A stretch of DNA of 64,000 nucleotides from an uncultured Prevotellaceae bacterium (GTDB taxonomy: Bacteria > Bacteroidota > Bacteroidia > Bacteroidales > Bacteroidaceae), in the NCBI GenBank assembly GCA_947166305.1, contig CAMVDV010000007.1:1-64000 (forward strand), given 5' to 3'. A model generated the notes under the pieces. That model was not told where the DNA came from. It saw only the letters and a list, made by a program, of their open reading frames with translations, and ran no database searches. The number at the start of each line of letters is the position of its first letter. Within the stretch, counting starts at the first letter, position 1. This document shows positions 53,093 to 61,397 of the stretch, one piece after another. The translations under genes and the position numbers were made by a program.

Positions 53093-54718
53093 TCATAATA
53101 AAAACGTGTCGGGCGTAAACTCGTCCGTAAAGGTGTGTCCCCCTAAAGGGGGTTGGGGGGTCTGTAGCGTGACACTATAGGCATGGAGCATGAGCCTCGC
53201 CGCGGGCTTCCCGTACAGGCGGTCGCCGACGATAGGGTTGCCCAGGCCAAGCGGATGGGCGCAGTGGACGCGCAGCTGATGCGTGCGGCCCGTCGTGGGA
53301 CAAAGCTCCAAGAGTGCATGGCCCGCCCTGTTTTCCAGCACTCGATAATGTGTCTGTGCCGGCTTGCCGTGCACCTCGTCCACCATCTGCCTCGGCCTGT
53401 CGTCGATGTCGGGCCGCAGGGGAAGGCTGATGTCGCCTTCCTCGCCGACAGGCATCGCCTTTTCGAGCAAGGCATAATACACTTTGTGGATGCGCCTTTG
53501 CAGGAAGAGTTTTTGCAGTTCCCTGTACTTCTCCTCCGTCAATGCCACGAGCATCAAGCCGCTTGTGTCCATGTCGAGCCGATGCGCCACGAGGGTAATT
53601 TTTGCCGATGGAATGGCGCTTTTTAGCACATCCTGCACGTTTGGCAAGTCCTCCTTGCCCGGCACGGACAGCATTCCTGCGGGCTTGCTCACCACGGCCA
53701 GTTCGCCGTCGTTATATATGATGTGGAGTCTGTCAGCCAACGCCTCTAGGTTTGCAAGCAAAGGGTTCGGCTCTACGTTGAGTCCGCCAAGCATGTGGCG
53801 CAAGATAGGACGGCACTTGCTGTGGCAGGCGGGGTAGTAGTGACCGTCAAGCCTTACCTCTCCTGCCGGTGACTCACCGACCCAAAACTCGGCCATGCAC
53901 AAGGGTTGCAGGCCTTCGCTGTAGGCCGCCTGCAACAATCGCGGTGCACAACACTCTCCAGCCCCCGAGGGTGGAACGTCCGGCGCAAACAGTTCGGGCA
54001 AAGACTTCACTTCGCCCCGGGCATTGAGGAACGCAAACTGACGGAACAACCACTGCTGCAAGGACTTACTGCGCTCTTGCCGTTCCTTCTGCAGGCTCGC
54101 GATTTCTTCCTGCACGGCTCGCAGCGATGACTCATCATCAACGATGCGTTGCTCCCAAGCCTGCTTAATCCGACGGAACTCGGCCTTCTCATATTGGCTC
54201 TGACGGACAAGGTTTTCCTCCTCGTCCGCTTCAATGGCGACAGACTTCCTGCGCCGTGCATCGCGCTCAGCCTTGTGGCGTTGCATCATTTGCTTGTAGG
54301 CGGCAAGCTCCTCGGCCATCTTTTCGCGCAGAGGACTCGGCCGGTGTTTGGCTTCAAGCAATGCGATTCGACGATTGATGGCACTGATGGCGGCCTCTTC
54401 CTCTTGGAAATAACAGCCCGGAGCCATGAGGTCGAAGACAGGCGGGACGAAGTATTCGTGCTGTGTCCGTGCGTCGAGTGTGCCGGAGAAAGCAGCAAAA
54501 AAGCCCATTCCATCGCGTTTTTTTACCACAAGCACACCGAACATTTTGCCTTTACGAAGCTCTTCGTGCCACTCCACGCGCTGCTTCAGATAGCGACGCA
54601 CCTCGTCGGCCGCAGCCACACAAAGCGGGTGAGGCTCGTAGCAGAAAGGGTAAGTGAACTGCTCCGGCGCAGGGATTCCGGCGACGGAGGCTGGGAGAGG
54701 ATGCAACGTCACAGCCAT
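53093..54718 (-). CDS. RluA-family pseudouridine synthase with long N-terminal extension
   Basis: 541 residues, about twice a simple RluA enzyme. The C-terminal catalytic domain (about 330-541) has VVSKPAGMLSVPG, the catalytic Asp in HRLDMDTSGLML, and LCPTTGRTHQLRVHCAHPLG, GNPIVGDRLYG. The first 330 residues include a charged coiled-coil (about 115-235, EKAEFRRIKQAWEQRIVDDE) and a Cys-rich segment (YPACHSKCRPILRH). Such long forms occur in Bacteroidetes. It would modify rRNA or tRNA uridines; target unknown. A palindromic DNA element (53139-53160) encodes TPQPPLGG near the C-terminus. Overlaps the WbqC gene by 10 bases. Confidence 0.88.
   Translation of the reverse strand: MAVTLHPLPASVAGIPAPEQFTYPFCYEPHPLCVAAADEVRRYLKQRVEWHEELRKGKMFGVLVVKKRDGMGFFAAFSGTLDARTQHEYFVPPVFDLMAPGCYFQEEEAAISAINRRIALLEAKHRPSPLREKMAEELAAYKQMMQRHKAERDARRRKSVAIEADEEENLVRQSQYEKAEFRRIKQAWEQRIVDDESSLRAVQEEIASLQKERQERSKSLQQWLFRQFAFLNARGEVKSLPELFAPDVPPSGAGECCAPRLLQAAYSEGLQPLCMAEFWVGESPAGEVRLDGHYYPACHSKCRPILRHMLGGLNVEPNPLLANLEALADRLHIIYNDGELAVVSKPAGMLSVPGKEDLPNVQDVLKSAIPSAKITLVAHRLDMDTSGLMLVALTEEKYRELQKLFLQRRIHKVYYALLEKAMPVGEEGDISLPLRPDIDDRPRQMVDEVHGKPAQTHYRVLENRAGHALLELCPTTGRTHQLRVHCAHPLGLGNPIVGDRLYGKPAARLMLHAYSVTLQTPQPPLGGHTFTDEFTPDTFLL
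53139..53163. repeat. C/G palindromic half-element in RluA-type gene
   Basis: CCCCCTAAAGGGGG followed by TTGGGGGGTCT; nearly the same 25 bases lie at 31654-31678 between genes. In the RluA-type gene it is translated in frame as QTPQPPLGGH near the C-terminus. Confidence 0.75.
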
Positions 54719-55266
54719 AGCACGCCCTCCGGCCCTTCGTTGAAGAGCAAATCGACGATGCTGAGATCACGTAAGAAGCCGTGACGCGAGGCAAACATCT
54801 GGTAGTAAGGAGTCGTCTCCCCGCTGCTTGAACTCAAAAGGGGAGCGCCTTCAAAAGCAACGGTCCGTGCGACGGGCTTCTTTATGTCAAGCAACGAAGC
54901 GACCAGAGCCATGAGGTCTTCGTTGAAATCGGCAAGGAATTCCCACTTCTTTTCATAGAACGGGGCGAAATCATCTGCGTAGTATTCGAAGAAAGGCGAC
55001 TGCCTGTAACTGCTCACGAAAGCAGTCCAGTGCTGATGACGCCAGTTGCCATGATCGCTGATGCGCACGTCTTTCATCATCGTCTTACCTTCCGTCTTCA
55101 CCACAGGAACGGTGAGAGCGAGCGCACCTTGTGGGCTGTCGATCCAACAACGGTTGCGAAGCGTCTGTTTCGCAAAGTGGTCGCAGACCTCGAGGCGCAC
55201 TTCGTCGGCACGATTGTAGGCCTGATAGTGCGAGACAGGCGCAAGGTAACAGCAAGGCAAGACCAC
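54709..55266 (-). CDS. WbqC-family protein
   Basis: 185 residues. VLPCCYLAPVSHYQAYNRAD at the start, FAKQTLRNRCWIDSPQGALALTVPV, HQHWTAFVSSYRQSPFFEYYADDF and the C-terminal YYQMFASRHGFLRDLSIVDLLFNEGPEG match WbqC. The family is linked to O-antigen or surface glycan synthesis in some bacteria, but no mechanism is known. In Bacteroidetes it regularly stands beside lepB, as here (12 bp away). Confidence 0.88.
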   Translation of the reverse strand: MVLPCCYLAPVSHYQAYNRADEVRLEVCDHFAKQTLRNRCWIDSPQGALALTVPVVKTEGKTMMKDVRISDHGNWRHQHWTAFVSSYRQSPFFEYYADDFAPFYEKKWEFLADFNEDLMALVASLLDIKKPVARTVAFEGAPLLSSSSGETTPYYQMFASRHGFLRDLSIVDLLFNEGPEGVLWL

Positions 55267-55278
55267 GGCGAAGGGCCT

Positions 55279-56718
55279 TTACTTGATGTTATCCACGAGG
55301 GAGAAGATGCGGTTCCAACGGATGTGATGTCCACTGAACCAAGGACGATCCACGTCTGTGCTGAGCCAAATAAAGATAGGTTTGCCCACGATGTGGTCTT
55401 CTGGAACGAAGCCCCAATAGCGAGAGTCGGCCGAGCAGTGACGATTGTCGCCCTGCATCCAGTAATAATCCATCTTGAAAGTATATTCCGTGGCCTTCTT
55501 ACCATTTATATATATGTCGCCCTCGGGCGTGACGCGGAGGTCGTTGCCCTCGTAGACGCGGATGGGACGTTCGTAGATGGCGATGTTTTCCATGCTGAGC
55601 TTGATGCTTTCGCCCTTCTTAGGAATCCAAATCGGTCCGTAGTTGTCCTGCGTCCAGCCTGTGTAGGCATTCTGCGGATAAAGGCTCTCGGTGTCGTTGT
55701 TGACAACAGGCGTGATGCTGGCGACGTAGGGTTCAAGGCCTTTCCTTGCCTCCTCGGTGAGAGGAATGTTGCCAGACTGATACATGTCCTGCACATCCTT
55801 CATGCTCAGTCCGAGCTTGTAGATGAGTTCTTCCGGCAGGTAGCTGGAGTTCATCTCGACGTGATAGTTGAACTGCACATTCTTGGGGGCAGGGTTCTCC
55901 TTGCCGTCAAGATAGATGACTTTGTTGCGAATCTCGAGCGTTTGTCCTGGCAAGCCGACGCAACGCTTCACATAGTTCTCACGGCGGTCAACGGGACGCC
56001 AGCCGATTTCTCCAAACTCCTGAGGCGAAAGACGTATGTACTGACGCCCGAGTTCATAGAGCATACTGTAGTATTTACGTTGCTCGGCAGTCGTCATCTC
56101 CTTAGGATTGGCGTATGTTCCCGTCTGCTGGTGGTAGAGTTGTGCGCCGATGCCGTAGCAAAGAGCGTAGTATTCGGTCTGATACCTCACGTTGGAAACG
56201 ATGCTGTCGCCAGCAGGGTAGTTGAAGACGACGATGTCGTTGAGCCCGACAGGCTTAGGCGTGACGCGTTTGTACTCCCATTGTGGCCACTCGATGTAGC
56301 TCTTTCCTCCGAAGGGAAGGGTGTGCTGGCACATCGGCATGTGCAGAGGTGTCTGCGGAACTCTGGGGCCGTAGCTCATTTTGCTCACAAGGAGATAGTC
56401 GCCCACGAGCAGGCTTTTCTCCAACGAGCTTGAGGGAATCGTGTAGTTCTGAAAGAAGTAGATGTTGACGAAATAGACGGCAACGAGTGCGAAGACGATG
56501 GCGTCCACCCAGCTCATCACGGTCTTGACGATGGGGTTCTCTGCTTCTTTCCACCAAGTCCACGGGATGCGGCGCGTGACGTAGGCGTCGAAGATGAACG
56601 GAACTGCGATGATTCCCCACCAGGCGTCCACCCAGTAGAGGAAGACGATGAAGAGGACAATAAAGATGATGGCCTTGGCCCAGTCTTTTTTTGTTGCTTG
56701 ATATTTCTTTTTTTCCAT
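55279..56718 (-). CDS. lepB: Signal peptidase I, long Bacteroidetes form
   Basis: 479 residues. Two N-terminal membrane helices (AIIFIVLFIVFLYWVDAWWG and VMSWVDAIVFALVAVYFVN), then the catalytic Ser in NYTIPSSSLEKSLLVGDYLLVSK (reduced to IPSSSLEKSLLVGD), the Lys in RRENYVKRCVGLPG and the C-terminal QGDNRHCSADSRYWGFVPEDHIVGK (box E, GDNR). Large insertions between the Lys region and box E (about 250-390) are normal for this phylum. It removes signal peptides at the outer face of the inner membrane. Part of a minus-strand run dapB-lepB-WbqC-RluA-PHP. Confidence 0.95.
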   Translation of the reverse strand: MEKKKYQATKKDWAKAIIFIVLFIVFLYWVDAWWGIIAVPFIFDAYVTRRIPWTWWKEAENPIVKTVMSWVDAIVFALVAVYFVNIYFFQNYTIPSSSLEKSLLVGDYLLVSKMSYGPRVPQTPLHMPMCQHTLPFGGKSYIEWPQWEYKRVTPKPVGLNDIVVFNYPAGDSIVSNVRYQTEYYALCYGIGAQLYHQQTGTYANPKEMTTAEQRKYYSMLYELGRQYIRLSPQEFGEIGWRPVDRRENYVKRCVGLPGQTLEIRNKVIYLDGKENPAPKNVQFNYHVEMNSSYLPEELIYKLGLSMKDVQDMYQSGNIPLTEEARKGLEPYVASITPVVNNDTESLYPQNAYTGWTQDNYGPIWIPKKGESIKLSMENIAIYERPIRVYEGNDLRVTPEGDIYINGKKATEYTFKMDYYWMQGDNRHCSADSRYWGFVPEDHIVGKPIFIWLSTDVDRPWFSGHHIRWNRIFSLVDNIK

Positions 56719-56735
56719 TGCTTAGTGCGGGTTGT

Positions 56736-56790
56736 TGGAGGGATGGGAGTTATGGGAATTATGGGAATAATGGGAGTTATGGGAGGGGGA
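56736..56790. repeat. 9-bp tandem repeat between dapB and lepB
   Basis: ATGGGAGTT, ATGGGAATT, ATGGGAATA, ATGGGAGTT, ATGGGAGGG follow one another in the 75-base spacer between two co-directional genes. Short-period degenerate repeat class. Confidence 0.8.
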
Positions 56791-56793
56791 GAC

Positions 56794-57510
56794 TCAGAAC
56801 TTGAACAGGTCGTCCATGGTGAGCAGGCCTGTGTGGTCCTTGGTATATTCAGCGGCGAGGACTGCTCCCATCGCGAAGCCTCGGCGGCCATGAGCGTCGT
56901 GGGTGATGCGAATCATGTCCTCGGGCGAGTCGTAGGTAATGGTGTGAATGCCGGGGACCTCCGTCTGGCGGATGTCGTCGATGCGGAGCACGCCGGGTTT
57001 TGTCTCGTGGAGTCCCCAACGTTCCTTGCGGTCGATGTTCGCCACTATCTGTTCTGCCAGCGTGATGGCCGTGCCCGAGGGGGCGTCGAGCTTGTGGACG
57101 TGGTGCGTCTCTACGAGGTTGACGTCGTACTGCTCAAAGCGGTTCATGATCTTGGCCAAGTAGGCATTGACGGCCGAGAAGATGGCGACGCCCACACTGA
57201 AGTTGCTGGACCAGAAGAGCGTCTTGCCTCCGTCGGTGCAAGCCTTGCAGACATCGGCCTCGTGGTCCTTTTTCCATCCGGTGCTTCCGCTGACCACCTT
57301 GACGCCTGCTGCCCAGGCTTTGAGGAAATTGTCGTAGGCAGTCCAGGGCGTTGTGAACTCGATGGCGACGTCTGCACTGGCAAAGGCGGGGCTATCGAAG
57401 TCTTGCTGATTGTCAACGTCGATGGTGCAGACGATCTCATGTCCGCGCTGCAGGGCTATTTCTTCTATCATACGGCCCATCTTGCCGTAGCCTATGAGTG
57501 CTATTTTCAT
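56794..57510 (-). CDS. dapB: 4-hydroxy-tetrahydrodipicolinate reductase
   Basis: 238 residues. KIALIGYGKMGRMIEEIA is the dinucleotide site, VAIEFTTPWTAYDNFLKAW near 50, VSGSTGWKK near 75, SSNFSVGVAIF near 102, and VETHHVHKLDAPSGTAITLAEQI holds the catalytic His-His and Lys. Ends with GFAMGAVLAAEYTKDHTGLLTMDDLF. It makes tetrahydrodipicolinate in lysine and diaminopimelate synthesis. Own promoter at 57533. Confidence 0.97.
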   Translation of the reverse strand: MKIALIGYGKMGRMIEEIALQRGHEIVCTIDVDNQQDFDSPAFASADVAIEFTTPWTAYDNFLKAWAAGVKVVSGSTGWKKDHEADVCKACTDGGKTLFWSSNFSVGVAIFSAVNAYLAKIMNRFEQYDVNLVETHHVHKLDAPSGTAITLAEQIVANIDRKERWGLHETKPGVLRIDDIRQTEVPGIHTITYDSPEDMIRITHDAHGRRGFAMGAVLAAEYTKDHTGLLTMDDLFKF

Positions 57511-57532
57511 ACGTTATCTGATATTTTTCCTG

Positions 57533-57540
57533 CAAAAGTA
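57533..57540 (-). promoter_or_regulatory. -7 promoter for dapB
   Basis: CAAAAGTA reads TACTTTTG on the minus strand, 22 bases before the dapB ATG. Confidence 0.65.
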
Positions 57541-57562
57541 CGGCTTTTCGTGCAATTTTATG

Positions 57563-57570
57563 TACTTTTG
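57563..57570 (+). promoter_or_regulatory. -7 promoter for the DUF2851 gene
   Basis: TACTTTTG, 34 bases before the ATG at 57605. It mirrors the dapB promoter 22 bases away, so the two transcripts diverge from a compact shared region. Confidence 0.65.
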
Positions 57571-57604
57571 TTTCACAAAATAAGTTAACAAGGCTAAAAT
57601 ACGC

Positions 57605-58828
57605 ATGGAAAGGCTGCTACACTATGTGTGGAAGCACAAGATATTGCCTCTGAAGCCACTCCTGACGGAAGACGGGCAGGAAGTCGAGGTCATCGACCCT
57701 GGCTTGCACAACAGAAACCAGGGACCAGACTTTTTCAATGCCAAGATAAAGCTCGGTCCGACGATGTGGGCGGGCAATGTGGAGGTGCATCTACGCTCGT
57801 CGGACTGGTACAGACACCACCATGAGACGGACGAGGCCTACAACAGCGTGGTCCTTCACGTCGTGGGAGAAGTGGACGCGGAGGTGGTGACGCAGGACGG
57901 CAAGACGCTGCCGCAGCTCCGCCTCGACGTGCCCGACGACATCCGCCTGCGCTATGAGGAGCTTTGCCGCACGGAGGATTATCCGCGATGCCACACGGTC
58001 ATCCCGACGATTCCGCCCTTGAAGGCCCATCAGTGGATGGACGCTTTGCTCGTGGAGAGGCTGAAGGAGCGGTCGGAGAAGGTGGCGGAGCGCGTGGAGC
58101 GTACAGGCGGCGACTGGGAGCGCGCCACGTTCGTCACGCTGAGCCGCAGCTTCGGGTTCGGTCTCAACGGCGATGCTTTCGAGCGTTGGGCCATGCGCAT
58201 CCCGCTCTCGGCGGCTGGAAAGCATCGCGACGACCTGCTACAGGTGACGGCCCTCTTCCTCGGCATGGCCGGCCTCATCGACAAAGCCGGAGGCTCCGAC
58301 GACAGCCAGCGAACGGAGCGACTGCGGCAGGAGTTTGCCTTCCTCCAGCACAAGTTCGGCCTCACCGACACGATGCAGCAGTCCGACTGGAGCTTCCTTC
58401 GCACCCGCCCTGGCAATTTCCCGTCCCTTCGCATCGTGCAGATGGCCGAACTCTACCACTCGGGAAGGGCACAGATGAGCCGCCTCGTGGAGGCGAAGAA
58501 CGTGGAGGAACTGCACACCTGCCTGCAGGTGAGGGGCATGACGGCAGCAAGCCGACGCCTGCTCATCATCAACACGGTGGTGCCCCTGCTGTTCGCCTAC
58601 GGACGTCATGCCAGCCGCGAGGACATCTGCCAGCGCGCCATCCGGCTGCTCGAGACGTTGCCCGCCGAGAACAACTACATCATGCGGCAGTGGCACGAAT
58701 GCGGACTTACGGCCCTCACGGCTGCCGACAGCCAGGCTCTGCTACAGCTCAAACGACAGTATTGCGACCGGACGGACTGCCTCCGATGCCGCTTCGGATA
58801 CGAATACCTCAAGGCCAGCCGGCAATGA
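57605..58828 (+). CDS. DUF2851 family protein
   Basis: 407 residues. The sequence LHYVWKHKILPLKPL, IDPGLHNRNQGPDFFNAKI, GNVEVHLRSSDWYRHHHETD and YNSVVLHVVGEVD identify DUF2851, a Bacteroidetes family of unknown function. The D-x(n)-ExH and VHLRSSDW arrangement resembles a PD-(D/E)xK-type nuclease core, which is only a visual guess. Four Cys near the C-terminus (CGLTAL.. YCDRTDCLRCRFGYEYL) could bind metal. Cytoplasmic. Confidence 0.85.
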   Translation: MERLLHYVWKHKILPLKPLLTEDGQEVEVIDPGLHNRNQGPDFFNAKIKLGPTMWAGNVEVHLRSSDWYRHHHETDEAYNSVVLHVVGEVDAEVVTQDGKTLPQLRLDVPDDIRLRYEELCRTEDYPRCHTVIPTIPPLKAHQWMDALLVERLKERSEKVAERVERTGGDWERATFVTLSRSFGFGLNGDAFERWAMRIPLSAAGKHRDDLLQVTALFLGMAGLIDKAGGSDDSQRTERLRQEFAFLQHKFGLTDTMQQSDWSFLRTRPGNFPSLRIVQMAELYHSGRAQMSRLVEAKNVEELHTCLQVRGMTAASRRLLIINTVVPLLFAYGRHASREDICQRAIRLLETLPAENNYIMRQWHECGLTALTAADSQALLQLKRQYCDRTDCLRCRFGYEYLKASRQ

Positions 58829-58848
58829 CCCGACGAGGCAGCCGCCAA

Positions 58849-59001
58849 CGCCGCAGGCGACGGCGGGAAATGAAAAAATGAAGAAATGAAATAATGAAGG
58901 CGGGGGCCGAAAACGCCGCAGGCGACGATGCCAATCGCCGCACGCGGAAACCGCCAACGCCGCACGCGACGATGACCATCGCCGCACGCGGAGTCCTGAA
59001 C
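58849..59001. repeat. 22-bp array, GC-rich type (1 + 4 units)
   Basis: One unit at 58849 (CGCCGCAGGCGACG), then an 8-bp GAAATGAA tract (58868-58898), then four units at 58914, 58936, 58958 and 58980, mostly starting CGCCGCACGCG. It begins about 20 bases after the DUF2851 stop and ends about 30 bases before the next ATG. Confidence 0.9.
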
Positions 59002-59031
59002 CATCACAAACGAAAACACAACCCACTCAAT

Positions 59032-59442
59032 ATGAAAGATTACGCCTACACACTCCGCATGAAGGTGCGCGACTATGAATGCGACATGGAAGGCATCGTC
59101 AACAATGCCAACTACCAACACTACATGGAGCACACGCGCCATGAGTTCCTGCTCTCGGCAGACATCAGCTTCGCCGAGATGCTGGAGCAGGACATCGTCT
59201 CCGTGGTGGCACGCATCGCCATCGACTACAAGACGCCGCTACGCAGCCGCGACGAATTTCTCTCTTGCCTCAACATCCGTCAGGAAGGCGTCCGCTATGT
59301 CTTCCATCAGGACATCTATCGCGCCAGCGACATGAAACTGGCTGCACGCGGGAAAGTCGACGTCGTCTGCCTCGTCGGAGGCAAACTGAACCGATGCCCG
59401 CAACTGGAGGAGAAACTGAAACTCTACGGCATAGCGCTATGA
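59032..59442 (+). CDS. Hotdog-fold acyl-CoA thioesterase (4HBT)
   Basis: 136 residues. RVRDYECDMEGIVNNANYQHYMEHTRHEFL holds the usual Asp (D-x-x-G-I-V-N-N-x-x-Y) of 4-hydroxybenzoyl-CoA thioesterase-like proteins; the rest (ARIAIDYKTPLRSRDEF) is a hotdog strand pattern. It probably cleaves acyl-CoA or acyl-ACP in the cytoplasm. The ATG at 59032 is used; an upstream frame start at 58894 runs through the repeat array and is rejected. Overlaps dprA by four bases (ATGA). Confidence 0.88.
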   Translation: MKDYAYTLRMKVRDYECDMEGIVNNANYQHYMEHTRHEFLLSADISFAEMLEQDIVSVVARIAIDYKTPLRSRDEFLSCLNIRQEGVRYVFHQDIYRASDMKLAARGKVDVVCLVGGKLNRCPQLEEKLKLYGIAL

Positions 59443-60566
59443 CCGAACAGGAGACGCTCTACACCATCGCGCTCACGCAGGTGCCTTCCCTCAGCCTCGC
59501 CAACCTGCATCAGCTCATCGACGGACTGGGTTCTGCCACAGCCATCTACGAGAACCGACGCTCGCTCGGCGAACTCCTGCCGGCTGCACAGAAGAAGACA
59601 CTCGCCGCACTGGCCGCAATGGACAGCCATCTCAGCCGCGCAGAAGAGGAGATGCTGTTCTGCCAGAACGGACGAATCCAGTGCCTCGGCCTCACCGACG
59701 ACCGCTATCCTCAGCGCCTGCGCGACTGCCCCGACGCGCCCGTCGTACTCTACTACCGCGGCACGGCCGACCTCAACAGCCGACACATCGTCAGCATGGT
59801 GGGCACGAGGCAAATCACTCCCTACGGACAAGACCTCTGCCGCACTTTCATCCGCGACCTCCGCCAGCTTTGCCCCGACGCACTCGTCGTGAGCGGACTG
59901 GCCTACGGCGTGGACATCCACTGCCACAGGGCAGCACTCAGCGAAGGCCTCGACACCGTCGGCGTGCTGGCACACGGCCTCGAACAGATCTATCCCCGCC
60001 TTCACCGCGACACCGCCAAGCAGATGGCAGGGCAAGGCGGACTGCTCACCGAGTATATGTCGCACGCCATCATCGACAAACGCAACTTCGTGCAACGCAA
60101 CCGCATCGTGGCAGGAGTGGCCGATGCCGTCGTGGTGGTGGAAAGCGCCACACGCGGCGGTTCGCTCATCACCGCAGATATCGCCCTCAGCTACGACAGG
60201 CAGGTGTGGGCCTTCCCAGGTCGCGTCTTCGACAACTACTCGGCAGGATGCAACCGTCTCATCTTCGAGAACAAAGCCACTCTGCTCACCGGTGCCGAAG
60301 ACTTCTGCCAAGCCATGGGATGGACCGACGAGGCGCAACACCGCAAACAACTCGCCGACGGCATACAGCAAGAGCTATTCGCCGACTTCTCCGACACCGA
60401 GAGGCGCATTCTCCAAGCCCTCGCCGGCGGCGACAGCAAGCAAATCAACGTCCTCGCCGTGGAGACAAACATCCCCGTCGGCGAACTCTCCAGCCATCTC
60501 TTCACGCTCGAAATGAAAGGAGCCGTGCAGATGCTCGTAGGCGGAAAGTACAAACTCGCACGCTGA
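59439..60566 (+). CDS. dprA: DNA-processing protein DprA
   Basis: 375 residues, ATG at 59439 overlapping the thioesterase stop. The Rossmann core has VSMVGTRQITPYG, SGLAYGVDIHCHRAAL, TVGVLAHGLEQIYPRLHRD, SEYMSH-like LLTEYMSH, RNRIVAGVADAVVVVESATRGGSLITA and AFPGRVFDNYSAGCNRLI. A helical N-terminal part and a C-terminal winged helix (ERRILQALAGGDSKQINVLA) flank it. DprA loads RecA on incoming single-stranded DNA, so it points to some natural-transformation capacity or a recombination role. No com genes adjacent. Confidence 0.95.
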   Translation: MTEQETLYTIALTQVPSLSLANLHQLIDGLGSATAIYENRRSLGELLPAAQKKTLAALAAMDSHLSRAEEEMLFCQNGRIQCLGLTDDRYPQRLRDCPDAPVVLYYRGTADLNSRHIVSMVGTRQITPYGQDLCRTFIRDLRQLCPDALVVSGLAYGVDIHCHRAALSEGLDTVGVLAHGLEQIYPRLHRDTAKQMAGQGGLLTEYMSHAIIDKRNFVQRNRIVAGVADAVVVVESATRGGSLITADIALSYDRQVWAFPGRVFDNYSAGCNRLIFENKATLLTGAEDFCQAMGWTDEAQHRKQLADGIQQELFADFSDTERRILQALAGGDSKQINVLAVETNIPVGELSSHLFTLEMKGAVQMLVGGKYKLAR

Positions 60567-60869
60567 ACGACACGCTCTCCGTTCCCCTCGCAAGGCAAAC
60601 ATCTGACACATCCACAAAGGAAGCAGGGAAAATTTTGCAAAGAAGTAAAATTTTCCTACAAAAAGTTTGCAGTTACGGAAAATAATCCTAACTTTGCATA
60701 CGGCAATCCCAATAAAGGGATTAAGGCAAGGGTTCTGACTCGAACGGTCGGGATTCTTCTTTTTTTCACACTTCGCCGGAAAAGGAAGACCGCCACGTTC
60801 CATGCCACTCAACCCTCGCCCACACATTACTATATATAATAATGTATAACTAACAAAAAGAAAAAATAA
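60567..60869. other. Intergenic region with AT-rich hairpin and greA leader
   Basis: A hairpin GGAAAATTTT (60627-60636)/AAAATTTTCC (60647-60656) is a weak terminator candidate after dprA or a binding site before the greA promoter. Downstream of the promoter, AATCCC-AATAAA-GGGATT (60704-60721) forms a small stem at the start of the greA leader. No gene seen. Confidence 0.5.
60666..60696 (+). promoter_or_regulatory. greA promoter with -33 and -7 elements
   Basis: TTTG at 60666-60669 and TAACTTTG at 60689-60696 are separated by 19 bases, an exact consensus. It gives a leader of about 165 bases to greA. Confidence 0.78.
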
Positions 60870-61337
60870 ATGGCTTACATGACACAAAAGGGCTACGACG
60901 AGCTCGTAGCCAAACTGCAGCACATGGAGAGCGTGGATCGTCCTGCCGCAAGTGCTGCCATCGCCGAGGCCCGCGACAAAGGAGACCTCTCAGAGAATGC
61001 AGAGTACGACGCTGCAAAAGAACATCAGAGCAAGCTCGAGACGGAGATTGCCATGCTCAAGAAAACCATCATCGAGGCTAAAATCATCGACACGACACAC
61101 CTCGACACCAGCACAGTGCAAATACTCTCCACCGTCGAACTGCGCAACGTGAAGAACAAGATGACGATGAAGTACACCATCGTCAGCGCCACGGAAGCAG
61201 ACCTCAAAAGCGGAAAGATCAGCGTGGAAACCCCCATCGCCAAAGGCTTGCTCGGGAAGAAGGTGGGCGACATCGCCGAAATCAAAGTCCCGCAAGGCAC
61301 AATCCAGCTCCAAGTGATGAGTATCAACTTCGACTGA
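60870..61337 (+). CDS. greA: Transcription elongation factor GreA
   Basis: 155 residues, normal length. N-terminal coiled-coil with AIAEARDKGDLSENAEYDAAKEHQ, where the tip residues D-L-S-E-N-A-E-Y act in RNA polymerase's active site, and a C-terminal globular domain with GLLGKKVGDIAEIKVPQGTI. It rescues backtracked RNA polymerase by stimulating transcript cleavage. A HIT-family gene follows 60 bp later. Confidence 0.97.
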   Translation: MAYMTQKGYDELVAKLQHMESVDRPAASAAIAEARDKGDLSENAEYDAAKEHQSKLETEIAMLKKTIIEAKIIDTTHLDTSTVQILSTVELRNVKNKMTMKYTIVSATEADLKSGKISVETPIAKGLLGKKVGDIAEIKVPQGTIQLQVMSINFD

Positions 61338-61397
61338 CACGCCGTCACGGCAAACAATAAATAGTAAATAGTAAATCGTCAAATCGTAAATATACAC

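Noticed and set aside
58894..59031. Longer start for the thioesterase
   Set aside because: It would translate the 22-bp repeat array; the ATG at 59032 gives the usual family N-terminus.
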